Shown here piece by piece: positions 8,855 to 15,558 of a stretch of 23,124 bases of DNA. The first letter of the stretch is position 1, and each line of letters opens with the position of its first letter. The translations under genes and the position numbers were made by a program. The DNA comes from DATARH01 sp035604035 (GTDB lineage Bacteria > Pseudomonadota > Alphaproteobacteria > ATCC43930 > CGMCC-115725): the NCBI GenBank assembly GCA_035604035.1, contig DATNJF010000330.1, positions 1-23,124 of the forward strand, written 5' to 3'. Below the pieces are notes generated by a model, which was given only the letters and a program-made list of their open reading frames with translations, searched no databases and was not told the origin of the DNA.

Positions 8855-9028
8855 CCGTGTTGTCCCTCAAAATGGCTGATTGGCTCGTGTTCTCGACGCA
8901 GCGCGGTGCGGGTATCCGTTCGGGGATCAGCCGTATTGTGTCGCCATCGCGGCCGCGTTGAAGGTGGCGGGTCACATAACACGAATTCGGCGGGCGTGCC
9001 AATCGCGGGAACCTTGCGACCGGCGGCT
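8855..9028 (-). promoter_or_regulatory. Leader region between fabG and acpP, possible acpP promoter
   Basis: No ORF of convincing quality lies in this 174-base gap. On the minus strand there is TTGGCA, 17 bases, then TTATGT, a fair -35 with a poor -10. The gap is long compared with other spacings in the operon, and acpP is commonly transcribed at high level from its own promoter. This is a suggestion only. Confidence 0.3.
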
Positions 9029-9766
9029 TTATACCATGATCATGCCGCCGTTGACATGGAGGGTTTGGCCGGTCACGTAGCCGGCCTCGGCGCTGGCGAG
9101 ATAGACCGCCGCGGCACCGATATCGTCGGGCATGCCAAAGCGGCCCATCGGGATCGCGGCCGTCCCGCGGGCGCGCTGCTCATTGGTCAGCGCGTCGGTC
9201 ATCGCCGTGCTGATAAACCCGGGCGCGATGCAGTTGACGCTGATGCCACGAGTCGCGACCTCGGCGGCGATCGATTTTGACATGCCGATGATCGCCGCCT
9301 TGGACGCGGCGTAATTCGCCTGGCCAGGGTTACCGACGATTCCGACAAGCGAGGTGATCGAGATGATTCGCCCATGGCGGCGCCGGAGCATGCCGCGCAG
9401 CGCGGCGCGGATCAGCCGAAACCCAGCGGTCAGATTGACCTCGAGCACCGCCTGCCAATCCTCGTCGCGCATGCGCATGGCGAGAGCGTCGCGGGTGATG
9501 CCGGCATTGTTGACCAGGATGTCGATCTGGCCGAGCGCGGCCTCGGCCTCCTTGATCAGGCGATCGGGTTCGTCAGGCTGGGAGAGGTCGGCGGTGAGGA
9601 CATGGGCGCGTTCGCCAAGGTCGCCGGCGAGCGATTTGAGCGCCGCCTCCCGGGTGCCGGCGAGCGCGACCGTTGCGCCTTGCCCATGCAGCGCCCGGGC
9701 GATGGCACCGCCGATCCCGCCCGAGGCGCCGGTGACGAGGGCGTTCTGTCCGGTAAGGTCGAACAT
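9029..9766 (-). CDS. fabG: 3-oxoacyl-[ACP] reductase FabG
   Basis: This 245-residue short-chain dehydrogenase reduces 3-oxoacyl-ACP with NADPH in fatty acid elongation. The nucleotide-binding motif TGASGGIG is at residues 12-19 and NNAG at 86-89. The catalytic Ser139, Tyr152 and Lys156 are seen in the S-x12-Y-x3-K arrangement (NYAASK). The ending GQTLHVNGGMIMV is the classical FabG C-terminus. The ATG immediately follows the fabD stop with no base between, indicating coupled translation with fabD. Confidence 0.96.
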   Translation of the reverse strand: MFDLTGQNALVTGASGGIGGAIARALHGQGATVALAGTREAALKSLAGDLGERAHVLTADLSQPDEPDRLIKEAEAALGQIDILVNNAGITRDALAMRMRDEDWQAVLEVNLTAGFRLIRAALRGMLRRRHGRIISITSLVGIVGNPGQANYAASKAAIIGMSKSIAAEVATRGISVNCIAPGFISTAMTDALTNEQRARGTAAIPMGRFGMPDDIGAAAVYLASAEAGYVTGQTLHVNGGMIMV

Positions 9767-10708
9767 CTAGAGACGTCTCATCAGCGCTTCGACCTCGGCG
9801 GCGCCGCCGACTGAAGAGGCCGACAGGTCGCGGTCGATGCGCTTGACGAGGCCGGTGAGCACACGACCGGAGCCGATCTCGACGATCTCCTCGACCTCTT
9901 GCGCCTTGAACAGCAGCACGGTTTCGCGCCAGCGCACCATGCGCGTGACCTGCTCGATCAAGAGGTCCTTGATTTCCTTGGGATCGCTCGTCGGCTCGGC
10001 GGTGACGTTGGCGACCACCGGAACCGCAGGCGCCTTGAGGGCGACATCGCCGAGCGCCTCTTCCATCGCCTCCGCTGCCGGCGCCATCAGCGGACAGTGG
10101 AATGGCGCGCTGACCGGCAACATGATCGAGCGCCGGGCGCCGCGCTCGGCGGCAAGCTCGACGGCGCGCTCAACCGCGGCGACGTTGCCGCTGACGACGA
10201 TCTGGCCGAGGCAATTGTCGTTGGCAACGACGCAGATGCCGTAGCCGCTGGTGCCGGCGGCGACCTCGCGGGCTGCGTCGATGTCGAGGCCGAGCAGCGC
10301 CGCCATCGCGCCTTCGCCGACCGGCACCGCCTTCTGCATCGCCTGACCGCGCCGCTTCACCAGACGCACCGCGTCGGGGACCGAGAAGGTGCCGGCGGCG
10401 GCATGGGCCGAGTACTCGCCCAGTGAATGGCCGGCGACATAGGCGATCTGCTTGGCGATGTCGAACCCTGCCTCTGCCTCAAGCACCCGGATGACCGCGA
10501 GGCTCGCCGCGAGCAGCGCCGGCTGGGCGTTTTCGGTGAGGGTGAGGTCGCCTTCCGGACCCTCGAACATCAGGCGCGACAGGCGCTGCGACAGCGCGTC
10601 GTCGATCTCCTCGAACAGCAGGCGGGCCGGCGCGAACGCTTCGGCCAGGTCGCGCCCCATGCCGGGTTGCTGCGATCCCTGCCCGGGAAAGACAAACGCG
10701 CGTTTCAT
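9767..10708 (-). CDS. fabD: Malonyl-CoA:ACP transacylase FabD
   Basis: The enzyme transfers malonyl from CoA to acyl carrier protein, supplying the extender unit for FabF. The 313-residue product has the N-terminal FPGQGSQ, the nucleophile elbow GHSLGEYS with Ser95, the substrate arginine in VKRRGQAM (Arg120), and the catalytic His204 in SAPFHCPLM. The C-terminal half (VVANVTAEP, VRWRETV, EIGSGRVLTGLVKRI) fits the family. It is the first gene of the minus-strand block; a promoter-like sequence lies upstream at 10741-10768 and AGGGGG lies 11 bases before the ATG. Confidence 0.96.
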   Translation of the reverse strand: MKRAFVFPGQGSQQPGMGRDLAEAFAPARLLFEEIDDALSQRLSRLMFEGPEGDLTLTENAQPALLAASLAVIRVLEAEAGFDIAKQIAYVAGHSLGEYSAHAAAGTFSVPDAVRLVKRRGQAMQKAVPVGEGAMAALLGLDIDAAREVAAGTSGYGICVVANDNCLGQIVVSGNVAAVERAVELAAERGARRSIMLPVSAPFHCPLMAPAAEAMEEALGDVALKAPAVPVVANVTAEPTSDPKEIKDLLIEQVTRMVRWRETVLLFKAQEVEEIVEIGSGRVLTGLVKRIDRDLSASSVGGAAEVEALMRRL

Positions 10709-10740
10709 TTAAGGCGCATCCCCCTGCCGCCGTCGCTTTG

Positions 10741-10768
10741 GTCATAGACTCGTCATCGGGGGAGTCAA
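10741..10768 (-). promoter_or_regulatory. Predicted promoter of the fabD-led operon
   Basis: On the minus strand TTGACT is followed after 16 bases by TATGAC, a good -35 and fair -10. It ends about 32 bases before the fabD ATG and lies between fabD and the stop of the accessory gene at 10802, which is where a promoter separating the two would be expected. Confidence 0.5.
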
Positions 10769-10801
10769 GCAACGAGGGGTGCTCGCGGCACCGTGGGTCG
10801 A

Positions 10802-11878
10802 TCAGCCAGGTGGATCGCGGGTGTCCAAGTTGCGGAAATATTCCTGCGGCCGCATTTCCCGGCCCGTTGGGTCGGTTTCGAGGACCGACTCGTGCAACCC
10901 TTCAATTGGGGCGACGGGCGTATCGTTGTCGTCGACCAAGGAGAGCCGCCAGCAGAAACCGACAAGCTCTTGCAATGTCGAGAAGCCGGCGCCGGTCCGA
11001 AACGCCAGGCCGCCGTCAAGCAGCACACAGAATCTGAAGAGGAGAATCCACTGCATGATGCGTACAACGGTCGTTAGATCCTGTGCCGGCGCGCCTGCGG
11101 CCAGCATCGCTTCTATGGCCTCGCCAAACTCGTCCCGCTGATCGGGGTCATCCTCATGCGTCTCTATTATCCAGTCCCGATCGTCGGGAGCGATTATCTG
11201 GCGCCACGCCTGGCGTAGGAACAGGTAGCGGAGCAGTTGCGGGATGCCCTCGCTGATCTGGGACCGAGCCCAACCTTCCGGCTCCTGCGCTCCCAATTGG
11301 CGGAACAGCTCGGTAAGCTCCTGTTCGTTCATCGACCGCCAGGCGCCAGTGCCCTTGGCTTGGAATGATTCTGTCCATATTGGTTGTAACGGTCGCGACT
11401 CCGCGCCGGTCCAAACAATCTCCCATAGGGCTTCGACCAGCCTATCGATTGGCGTATCAGGAGCGTTGCTCTCTTCGACCAGAAATAGCCGCCACCGGAC
11501 ATCGCAGACTTCTGGTTCGAGTTCACCAGGGTCATCGAGCAGCACGCAAAGATTAACCAGAAGCGACATCTGCATAGTCGCGACAATTGACGTAAGGTCC
11601 TCGACGCGCGCACCCGCGGCTAGCAGCCGGTCAATGGCCGGACCAAACTCGCCCCCCGGATCGTATGGATTACGCGAACGCGTCTCGGCCAGCCAATGTC
11701 GATTGTCCGGGTAGATCACGTCGCCAACCGCGAGGAGTACAAACAGATCGCGTGGCAAGTGCTCGATGCCTCTCTGGATTTGCGAGTGGGCCCAGCTTTC
11801 CGGCTCTAGTGCCCCAAGTTTCCGGGCCAACTTGGTTAGGTCTTGTTCGTTCATCGATCGCCAATTCTTGACGCTCAT
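10802..11878 (-). CDS. Unrecognised protein made of two tandem copies of one domain
   Basis: I do not recognise a named family. The 358-residue product is plainly an internal duplication: residues 6-166 and 180-346 align throughout. Both copies begin WRSMNEQ(D/E)LT, then LGA.EPE.WA.SQI..GI, then a DN/DD-R-W-(L/I)-x-E-T segment, EFG.AI..(L/M)LAAGA..DLT..V..MQ..LL...CVLLD and a final WRL.LV.(E/D). The second copy has about ten extra residues after CVLLD and ends LHESVLETDPTGREMRP. There is no signal peptide or membrane helix; composition is acidic and helical. Nucleotide identity at the start of the two copies is high, so the duplication looks recent. GTAGGA precedes the ATG. GC is lower than in the fab block. 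It lies downstream of two other accessory ORFs; an immunity-like role is only a guess. Confidence 0.8.
   Translation of the reverse strand: MSVKNWRSMNEQDLTKLARKLGALEPESWAHSQIQRGIEHLPRDLFVLLAVGDVIYPDNRHWLAETRSRNPYDPGGEFGPAIDRLLAAGARVEDLTSIVATMQMSLLVNLCVLLDDPGELEPEVCDVRWRLFLVEESNAPDTPIDRLVEALWEIVWTGAESRPLQPIWTESFQAKGTGAWRSMNEQELTELFRQLGAQEPEGWARSQISEGIPQLLRYLFLRQAWRQIIAPDDRDWIIETHEDDPDQRDEFGEAIEAMLAAGAPAQDLTTVVRIMQWILLFRFCVLLDGGLAFRTGAGFSTLQELVGFCWRLSLVDDNDTPVAPIEGLHESVLETDPTGREMRPQEYFRNLDTRDPPG
10841..11863 (-). repeat. Internal tandem duplication within the accessory gene
   Basis: Copy 1 covers roughly 11381-11863 and copy 2 roughly 10841-11341. At DNA level the start of each copy shares a run reading TGTTCGTTCATCGA(c/t)CGCCA on the plus strand, and the flanking ~70 bases are also similar, so this is a gene-internal duplication rather than chance protein similarity. 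Confidence 0.85.
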
Positions 11879-11902
11879 AGGAACGTCCTACTGCCGACCT
11901 GC

Positions 11903-12034
11903 TCAACTTTTTCGGTGGGCGATGAGCGATTTGACCTCTTCAGAAACGTCGAGCGGTGCGTAATGGCCGAATTCCTCTACCCGACAGTCAGATTTGCGAA
12001 CACGAATGTACCAAGCACCCGTGTCGGGGAGCAT
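11903..12034 (-). CDS. Hypothetical 43-residue protein (micro-ORF)
   Basis: I do not recognise this protein. The frame encodes 43 residues (MLPDTGAWYIRVRKSD..., ending LIAHRKS) from an ATG at 12034 preceded by AGGAG with a 6-base gap, a near-ideal ribosome site. An in-frame ATG at 12058 would add 8 residues but has no such site. Composition is balanced and protein-like (WYIRVRKSD, VEEFGHYAPLDVSEEVKSLI), with a predicted short beta start and a C-terminal helix, unlike the arginine- and alanine-rich shadows around it. It ends 24 bases before the tandem-domain gene, so the two may be co-translated. Confidence 0.5.
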   Translation of the reverse strand: MLPDTGAWYIRVRKSDCRVEEFGHYAPLDVSEEVKSLIAHRKS

Positions 12035-12110
12035 ACCCGGCTCCTGGTACGAGCCCATGCGATCTGCGCGACGACTATGTCATGGTAGATTCCTTGATAA
12101 GCAACATCCG

Positions 12111-12554
12111 TCAGTAGATTGCTCGGACCCGCGTCCGGACCGCCGCGCCGCCGTCAGTCCATTCGCCGCCGTGCGGATCGCCTTTTGGGATGCGCGGTTC
12201 GTTAGGGTTGAAACCAGCTTTCGTTAGACCGGCGCGAGCAATCCGCTGCAGCTGCCGGTCATCAAGATCGGCGATCGGGATGTGCAGGCCATAAATTTGC
12301 GCCAGCGCGAGTTCGCCTTTGCCGAGCAAATCGGCGATGCGCTGGCAGCGATCGAACAGCCAATCACGATCGTCATGCGCGGCGACTAGGCACTTCTGAA
12401 GTTCTGCAGCATCGCTGCGGTCGATCGCGCGAAAGCCGCGCGGCGTGCGGCGGACCAGCACGCAGTCCGGGCCGAGTATGGCGCCCTCAGCGTCGACGCA
12501 AATACCCCTGCTGGCCGCACCGCGCGGGTGCAACCGCCGCATGTTGTCATACAT
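12111..12554 (-). CDS. Hypothetical protein ending in an FNPxEPR...GGEWT motif
   Basis: The product is about 147 residues. The N-terminal part (RGICVDAEGAILGPDCVLVRR) is a small beta-rich segment, the middle (LLGKGELALAQIYGLHIPIADLDD) is helical, and the end carries FNPNEPRIPKGDPHGGEWTDGG. From memory, that last motif occurs in many alphaproteobacterial proteins just before variable C-terminal domains, including polymorphic-toxin-like ones. Here only about 12 residues follow it, so the protein looks like a carrier without cargo, either naturally short or truncated. Start is unsure: ATG 12554 and 12542 and TTG 12566 are in frame and none has a clear ribosome site. Function is unknown. Confidence 0.6.
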   Translation of the reverse strand: MYDNMRRLHPRGAASRGICVDAEGAILGPDCVLVRRTPRGFRAIDRSDAAELQKCLVAAHDDRDWLFDRCQRIADLLGKGELALAQIYGLHIPIADLDDRQLQRIARAGLTKAGFNPNEPRIPKGDPHGGEWTDGGAAVRTRVRAIY

Positions 12555-12639
12555 GGAATCGACCAATTTCTAGGGGCGCCGAACCGACCGCGCCGGAGGG
12601 TTATTCAACCCACTCCGAGATGCCCAAGAGCAGGCGGCG

Positions 12640-12933
12640 TTATTGGCACATGCGCAGGTTGTCGCGCTCGGTCTCGTAGTCGCTCATCGCCTTGCGCAAG
12701 ATGCTATCGGGCGGCAGCGCCTGGACGGCCTCGCCCATCTTCTTCAGGGTCGCGTCGTCGTAGTTGGCCGGTACGGGACATCGGGCGACGAGACCAGGGC
12801 CGATCGGTTTGGTAATCAGCTCGCCATTATCGAGCGACGGCGCCGGCTTGTCCTTTGCGCCAAACCAGCCGACGCCACCGCAACCGGACAGCAGCGCCAC
12901 GACGGCGAGCGCCATTACCACCTGGAATCGCAT
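12640..12933 (-). CDS. Small phage-associated lipoprotein
   Basis: The product is 97 residues with a lipoprotein signal peptide: a hydrophobic stretch VVMALAVVALL, then the lipobox LSGC. The mature part is short, ends in a helix (KAMSDYETERDNLRMCQ) and carries a CPVP segment. Small lipoproteins with a Tyr/Arg-rich terminal helix ending in Cys are common in phage lysis cassettes, and this gene lies at the far end of such a cassette. An outer-membrane spanin-type role is possible, but no inner-membrane partner is visible, so I leave it as a lysis-associated lipoprotein. Confidence 0.7.
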   Translation of the reverse strand: MRFQVVMALAVVALLSGCGGVGWFGAKDKPAPSLDNGELITKPIGPGLVARCPVPANYDDATLKKMGEAVQALPPDSILRKAMSDYETERDNLRMCQ

Positions 12934-13026
12934 CTAGTTCTGTCCCCGCTTCTCCCCGGCCGCACGATGCCGAGCGCGGCGGCGGCGATCAAGCGGCTTC
13001 GACGCGGTGCGGCTTCGGGTAGCAAC

Positions 13027-13395
13027 TCATGGCGCGACGGTCCGCGCGCTGGTCAGCGCGGCAATCTGCCCGACCAACTCGCCGAGCCAGATCGCCGTCA
13101 AGAGCGGGTCGCCCTGCGGCGGGTTGGCGCAAGCGGCATCGCCGTACTCCTCGATGAGCCGCGCCTTGGCGATCGCGTTGAGCGGTACCAAGCCAGTGGC
13201 GATCAGCGCCTCGGCCACCGCGCGGCCCTTCTCGTATTCGCCACAGGCGGCGCGGATCGTGGCGTCTACCGTGCCGACCAGCTGATCGGCGACGGCAAGG
13301 CCGCCGCCGATCGCACCGGCCGCCGAACCGGCAGCAATCAGCCCGGCGCAGCCGCCGAGCCACAGCAGGGCGATCACGGCGAGCGGGCGGATCAC
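13027..13395 (-). CDS. Lipoprotein of the prophage lysis region
   Basis: This 122-residue protein has a signal peptide (RPLAVIALLWL) and lipobox LGGC, followed by a Gly/Ala-rich hydrophobic stretch and a conserved-looking globular part with two further cysteines (RAACGEYE, DAACANPP). Its GTG start overlaps the stop of the frame-shifted tail of the preceding gene (GTGA), which points to translational coupling. No enzymatic motif is visible. Its position after the holin-like gene suggests a lysis or cell-envelope role; that is inferred from context only. Confidence 0.7.
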   Translation of the reverse strand: MIRPLAVIALLWLGGCAGLIAAGSAAGAIGGGLAVADQLVGTVDATIRAACGEYEKGRAVAEALIATGLVPLNAIAKARLIEEYGDAACANPPQGDPLLTAIWLGELVGQIAALTSARTVAP

Positions 13396-13577
13396 GATTT
13401 AGTCACCGGGGTTGGGTTAACCCAGAGGCAGCCCGCGCCGGCAGCGGCCGAAGCCCGCGAGGCCTGGGTCGCCGCCGAGGTATCGCCGGCGCCCGCGGCC
13501 ACGGTGCTCGCGAGATTGGCCGCGGCCTGCGCCGCGCACATCGCTTGCTGCGTCACGGGTAAGGACGATCTGCGCAT
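13392..13577 (-). pseudogene. Frame-shifted C-terminal tail of the holin/lipoprotein gene
   Basis: This frame reads VTQQAMCAAQAAANLAS... and ends with NPTPVTKS. It continues naturally from the lipoprotein frame of the gene at 13417-13845 if one base is removed from the GGG at 13557-13559 (plus strand), giving ...DAQIVLT-VTQQAM. Its stop overlaps the GTG of the next gene by four bases, as expected of the true end of the upstream gene. The ATG at 13577 is therefore probably not a start. Confidence 0.6.
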
Positions 13578-13845
13578 CCGTCTGAATGGTCGCCGGAGTC
13601 GGCGCGTTGGGGCCGGTGCAAGCGCCGAGCGTGCTCACGGCGAGGATCATCAGCGCCAGCACCTGGATCATCCCGCGCTCCTTGAGCAGGAGCGCCGCGA
13701 GCGCGCAACCCGCCCCGAGAAATTGGGTAAGCGGGCCGACGTCGCTGTCGGAGAAATGAACGCCGGCGACCGCCAGCAGGGCGCCAAGCCCAGCATAGCT
13801 CGACGGTTCGCTGAAGCGGGCGAGCAGGTAGGAGAATATCGGCAT
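13417..13845 (-). CDS. Holin-like membrane protein joined in frame to a lipoprotein, 3' end frameshifted
   Basis: The first ~57 residues contain two hydrophobic segments (YAGLGALLAVAGVHF and LGAGCALAALLL) separated by a short polar turn and ending in a charged KERG, the layout of a small phage holin. From residue ~59 a second signal sequence follows (MIQVLALMILAVSTLGAC) with a lipobox, as if a separate lipoprotein gene overlapped or was fused. After ...TDAQIVLT the frame becomes Arg/Gly-rich junk, and a sensible continuation lies in another frame. A strong GAAAGGA sits 7 bases before the ATG. A terminator-like hairpin lies just upstream at 13864-13886. The holin assignment rests on topology and context. 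Confidence 0.6.
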   Translation of the reverse strand: MPIFSYLLARFSEPSSYAGLGALLAVAGVHFSDSDVGPLTQFLGAGCALAALLLKERGMIQVLALMILAVSTLGACTGPNAPTPATIQTDAQIVLTRDAASDVRGAGRGQSREHRGRGRRRYLGGDPGLAGFGRCRRGLPLG

Positions 13846-13863
13846 GCTGGTGTCCTTTCATGC

Positions 13864-13886
13864 AAAAGGGCCGAGCGAGGCGGCCC
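13864..13886 (-). terminator. Rho-independent terminator-like hairpin before the holin-like gene
   Basis: Read on the minus strand, GGGCCG and CGGCCC form a 6-bp GC stem around a 7-base loop, followed directly by TTTT. It sits between the zinc-motif gene and the holin-like gene. It may end the upstream transcript or attenuate entry into the lysis genes. Confidence 0.5.
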
Positions 13887-13910
13887 AGGGTCGATCGAGA
13901 ATTGCCAGGT

Positions 13911-14123
13911 TCAGGCGAGGTCGGCGACGTAGCCCGGCCGGCGATGCAAGGAAGGTGGCGGATCGGCCAACACCTTGCCGGACCCGCCGCAGCGGTCGCA
14001 AATCTCCATGTGCTGACCGAGAATGTCCGACGAGTCGGGGCTGCCGTCGTCGCGCCGGCGCCGGGTGCGCGGAATGCGGCCCACGCCGCCGCAGCGCTCG
14101 CACGGCTTTGTCGCCGGGCTCAT
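13911..14123 (-). CDS. Small DnaJ-type zinc-motif protein of the prophage
   Basis: This 70-residue protein contains two CxxCxGxG modules, CERCGGVG near the start and CDRCGGSG in the middle, the pair that binds one zinc ion in the DnaJ cysteine-rich domain. No J-domain or other DnaJ part is present. Small proteins of this type occur between endolysin and holin genes in some alphaproteobacterial prophages. Its start overlaps the end of the terminase-muramidase fusion ORF by four bases, so the two were translated together. Zinc binding is well supported by sequence; the biological role is unknown. Confidence 0.75.
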   Translation of the reverse strand: MSPATKPCERCGGVGRIPRTRRRRDDGSPDSSDILGQHMEICDRCGGSGKVLADPPPSLHRRPGYVADLA

Positions 14124-15076
14124 GCGTTTGCGGCGGCGCGACGCTGATAGGCGGCGGCGAGCTTCTCGTCGTAGCCGTTATCGGCCTCGCCCGGCCCGTT
14201 ATAGGCCAGCGCGAACTGGGTCCAGTCGTGGGCGCGCAGATAGCGATCGAGACCGCCCTTCTGGCAAAATCCGCAGAACGCGGCGAGCTGGGCGCCTTCG
14301 CTGGCGCACATGGCGGCGACGTAATCGGCGACCGCGGCGAACCCGCACTGGGCAAAATTGAGGCCGAGGATCTGAAACATCCCCCAGCTCGCGCTTTGCA
14401 GCGCCGCGTCCTGGTCCAGCGCAATCGCCTCGGCGAGCCGGTCGTATTGGTGCGCGCCGGCGGCGCCGTGCACCGCGGTGTAGGGCACGCCGGGATCGAC
14501 GATGCGCAAGGTCGCCTCGACCATCTCACCGCCATTGTTGATCTCAGCGACAACGCGGTCGGCCTGATGCGCGCGGTAGGCGGCGATCGCCGCCTTGGCC
14601 CATTCGGTCGGCGTGTAGCGGCCGGACAGATCGGCGAGCACATAGCCGTTTCCGTTCGCGTCCTTGCCGGCGACGACGATCCCGGTCTCGTCGGCGTGCT
14701 CGTCCGAGCTCACCGCCGGGTCGATGACGACGACGATCCGGGTCAGCTCCGGCGTCACTTCGGCGCGGGCGGCGTCGATGACGCCGTGGCTCCATAGCGC
14801 GCCGGGCACGTCCTCGAGAATTTCGGCGTCGAGCTCCTGACGGCCGAGCCGCGTCCCCTCATAGCGGCGGACGATCTGGTCGAGAAACGCCGGCGCCAGG
14901 TTCTCCTGGTTCTCGATCGTGCGGCCGTGGGTGACGGCGACCTTTGGGTCGGCGAGCAGATCGCGGATAAAGCGGGTCGGCCGCGGCGTGGTAGTGACCA
15001 CCGCGCGCGGATCGGCGCCAAGCCGCAATCCAAACATCAGCATGTCCCAAGCCTGCGGGTAGCGCCACGCCGCCAA
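14120..15076 (-). pseudogene. Terminase large subunit C-terminal part fused to N-acetylmuramidase C-terminal part
   Basis: The 318-residue frame is a chimera. Residues 1 to ~204 are terminase large subunit: AAWRYPQAWDMLMFGLRLG, motif VVTTTPRP, and the RuvC-like nuclease part with IVVVIDPAVSS and VVAEINNGGEMVEATL. After VPYTAVHG the sequence changes abruptly to the end of a phage N-acetylmuramidase (DUF3380/PF11860 type): HQYDRLAEAIALD, SASWGMFQILGLN, LRAHDWTQFALAYNGPGEA and KLAAAYQRR. The join lies near 14450-14470. It lacks the rest of the nuclease and the muramidase N-terminus with its catalytic Glu, so neither activity is expected. The true upstream frame continues to about 15115 (LRGPQHDLAWCDEL, the Walker B region), showing that the TTG at 15076 is not an authentic start. 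Confidence 0.85.
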
Positions 15077-15558
15077 TTCATCGCACCAGGCGAGATCGTG
15101 CTGTGGGCCGCGCAGGCGTCGGGTTCGTCGGCCGAGTAGGTCGTCGCGATCGCGCCGTTGGACCAGGTCAAGAGATGCTTCGACGGCTCGTAATCCGGGC
15201 GTTCCCCGGGCGGGCCGACCGACAAGAGGCCGCTCTCGCCCTCAACCATCACGCCGCGTGCATCGGAAGCCGTCGGCGCCACCAGCGCAATGCGGCGGGC
15301 GTTTCGCATCCCCACCATCGCCCGCACATATTCGGCGCCAGTGCGGGTCTTGCCGAAACCCCGGCCGGCAAGCAGCAGCCAGATCCGCCAATCTCCGATG
15401 GGCGGCCGTTGCGCAGGGCGCGCCCACTTCTTCCACCAGCCCAGGTAGACCTCGAGCTCAGCTGGCGTCAGGTTCCCGAGGAATTCGTCCTGCGTTGTCT
15501 TCGGCAGCGAGGCGAGCCAACTTGCGTGCCAGGGTGCGTCGGGGGTCTTCGCCGTCAT
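15037..15558 (-). pseudogene. Phage terminase large subunit, N-terminal ATPase part (frameshifted)
   Basis: This is the packaging motor ATPase of a tailed phage, N-terminal part only. The 173-residue frame has the N-terminal segment SWLASLPKTTQDEFLG, the Walker A LLLAGRGFGKTRTGAE and the ALVAPTASDARGVM and WSNGAIATTYSADEPD motifs. The last ~25 residues are out of frame. The correct continuation (LRGPQHDLAWCDELAAWRYPQ) lies in the frame of the next feature and would be restored by one extra C at about 15115-15116. The start ATG at 15558 lies inside the terminase small subunit gene, with a 101-base overlap. Confidence 0.85.

Noticed and set aside
6654..8879. A 741-codon open frame on the plus strand opposite mltG, fabF and acpP
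   Set aside because: Arginine-, histidine- and aspartate-rich with no family motifs; it is the antisense shadow of well identified genes in high-GC DNA.
10769..10801. A short hairpin (GGTGC/GCACC) after the tandem-domain gene, considered as terminator
   Set aside because: Only five base pairs and no T-run on the relevant strand.
11670..11906. A 78-codon minus-strand frame across the start of the tandem-domain gene
   Set aside because: It overlaps a far better supported ORF and has no ribosome site; the start region belongs to the 43-residue ORF in another frame.
12989..13363. A 124-codon minus-strand frame overlapping the second lipoprotein
   Set aside because: Arginine-rich with no signal peptide; the overlapping frame from GTG 13395 has a clear signal sequence and lipobox.
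12643..13932. A 429-codon open frame on the plus strand through the lysis genes
   Set aside because: Arg/Ala/Gly-rich shadow; the minus strand carries lipoboxes, membrane helices and ribosome sites.
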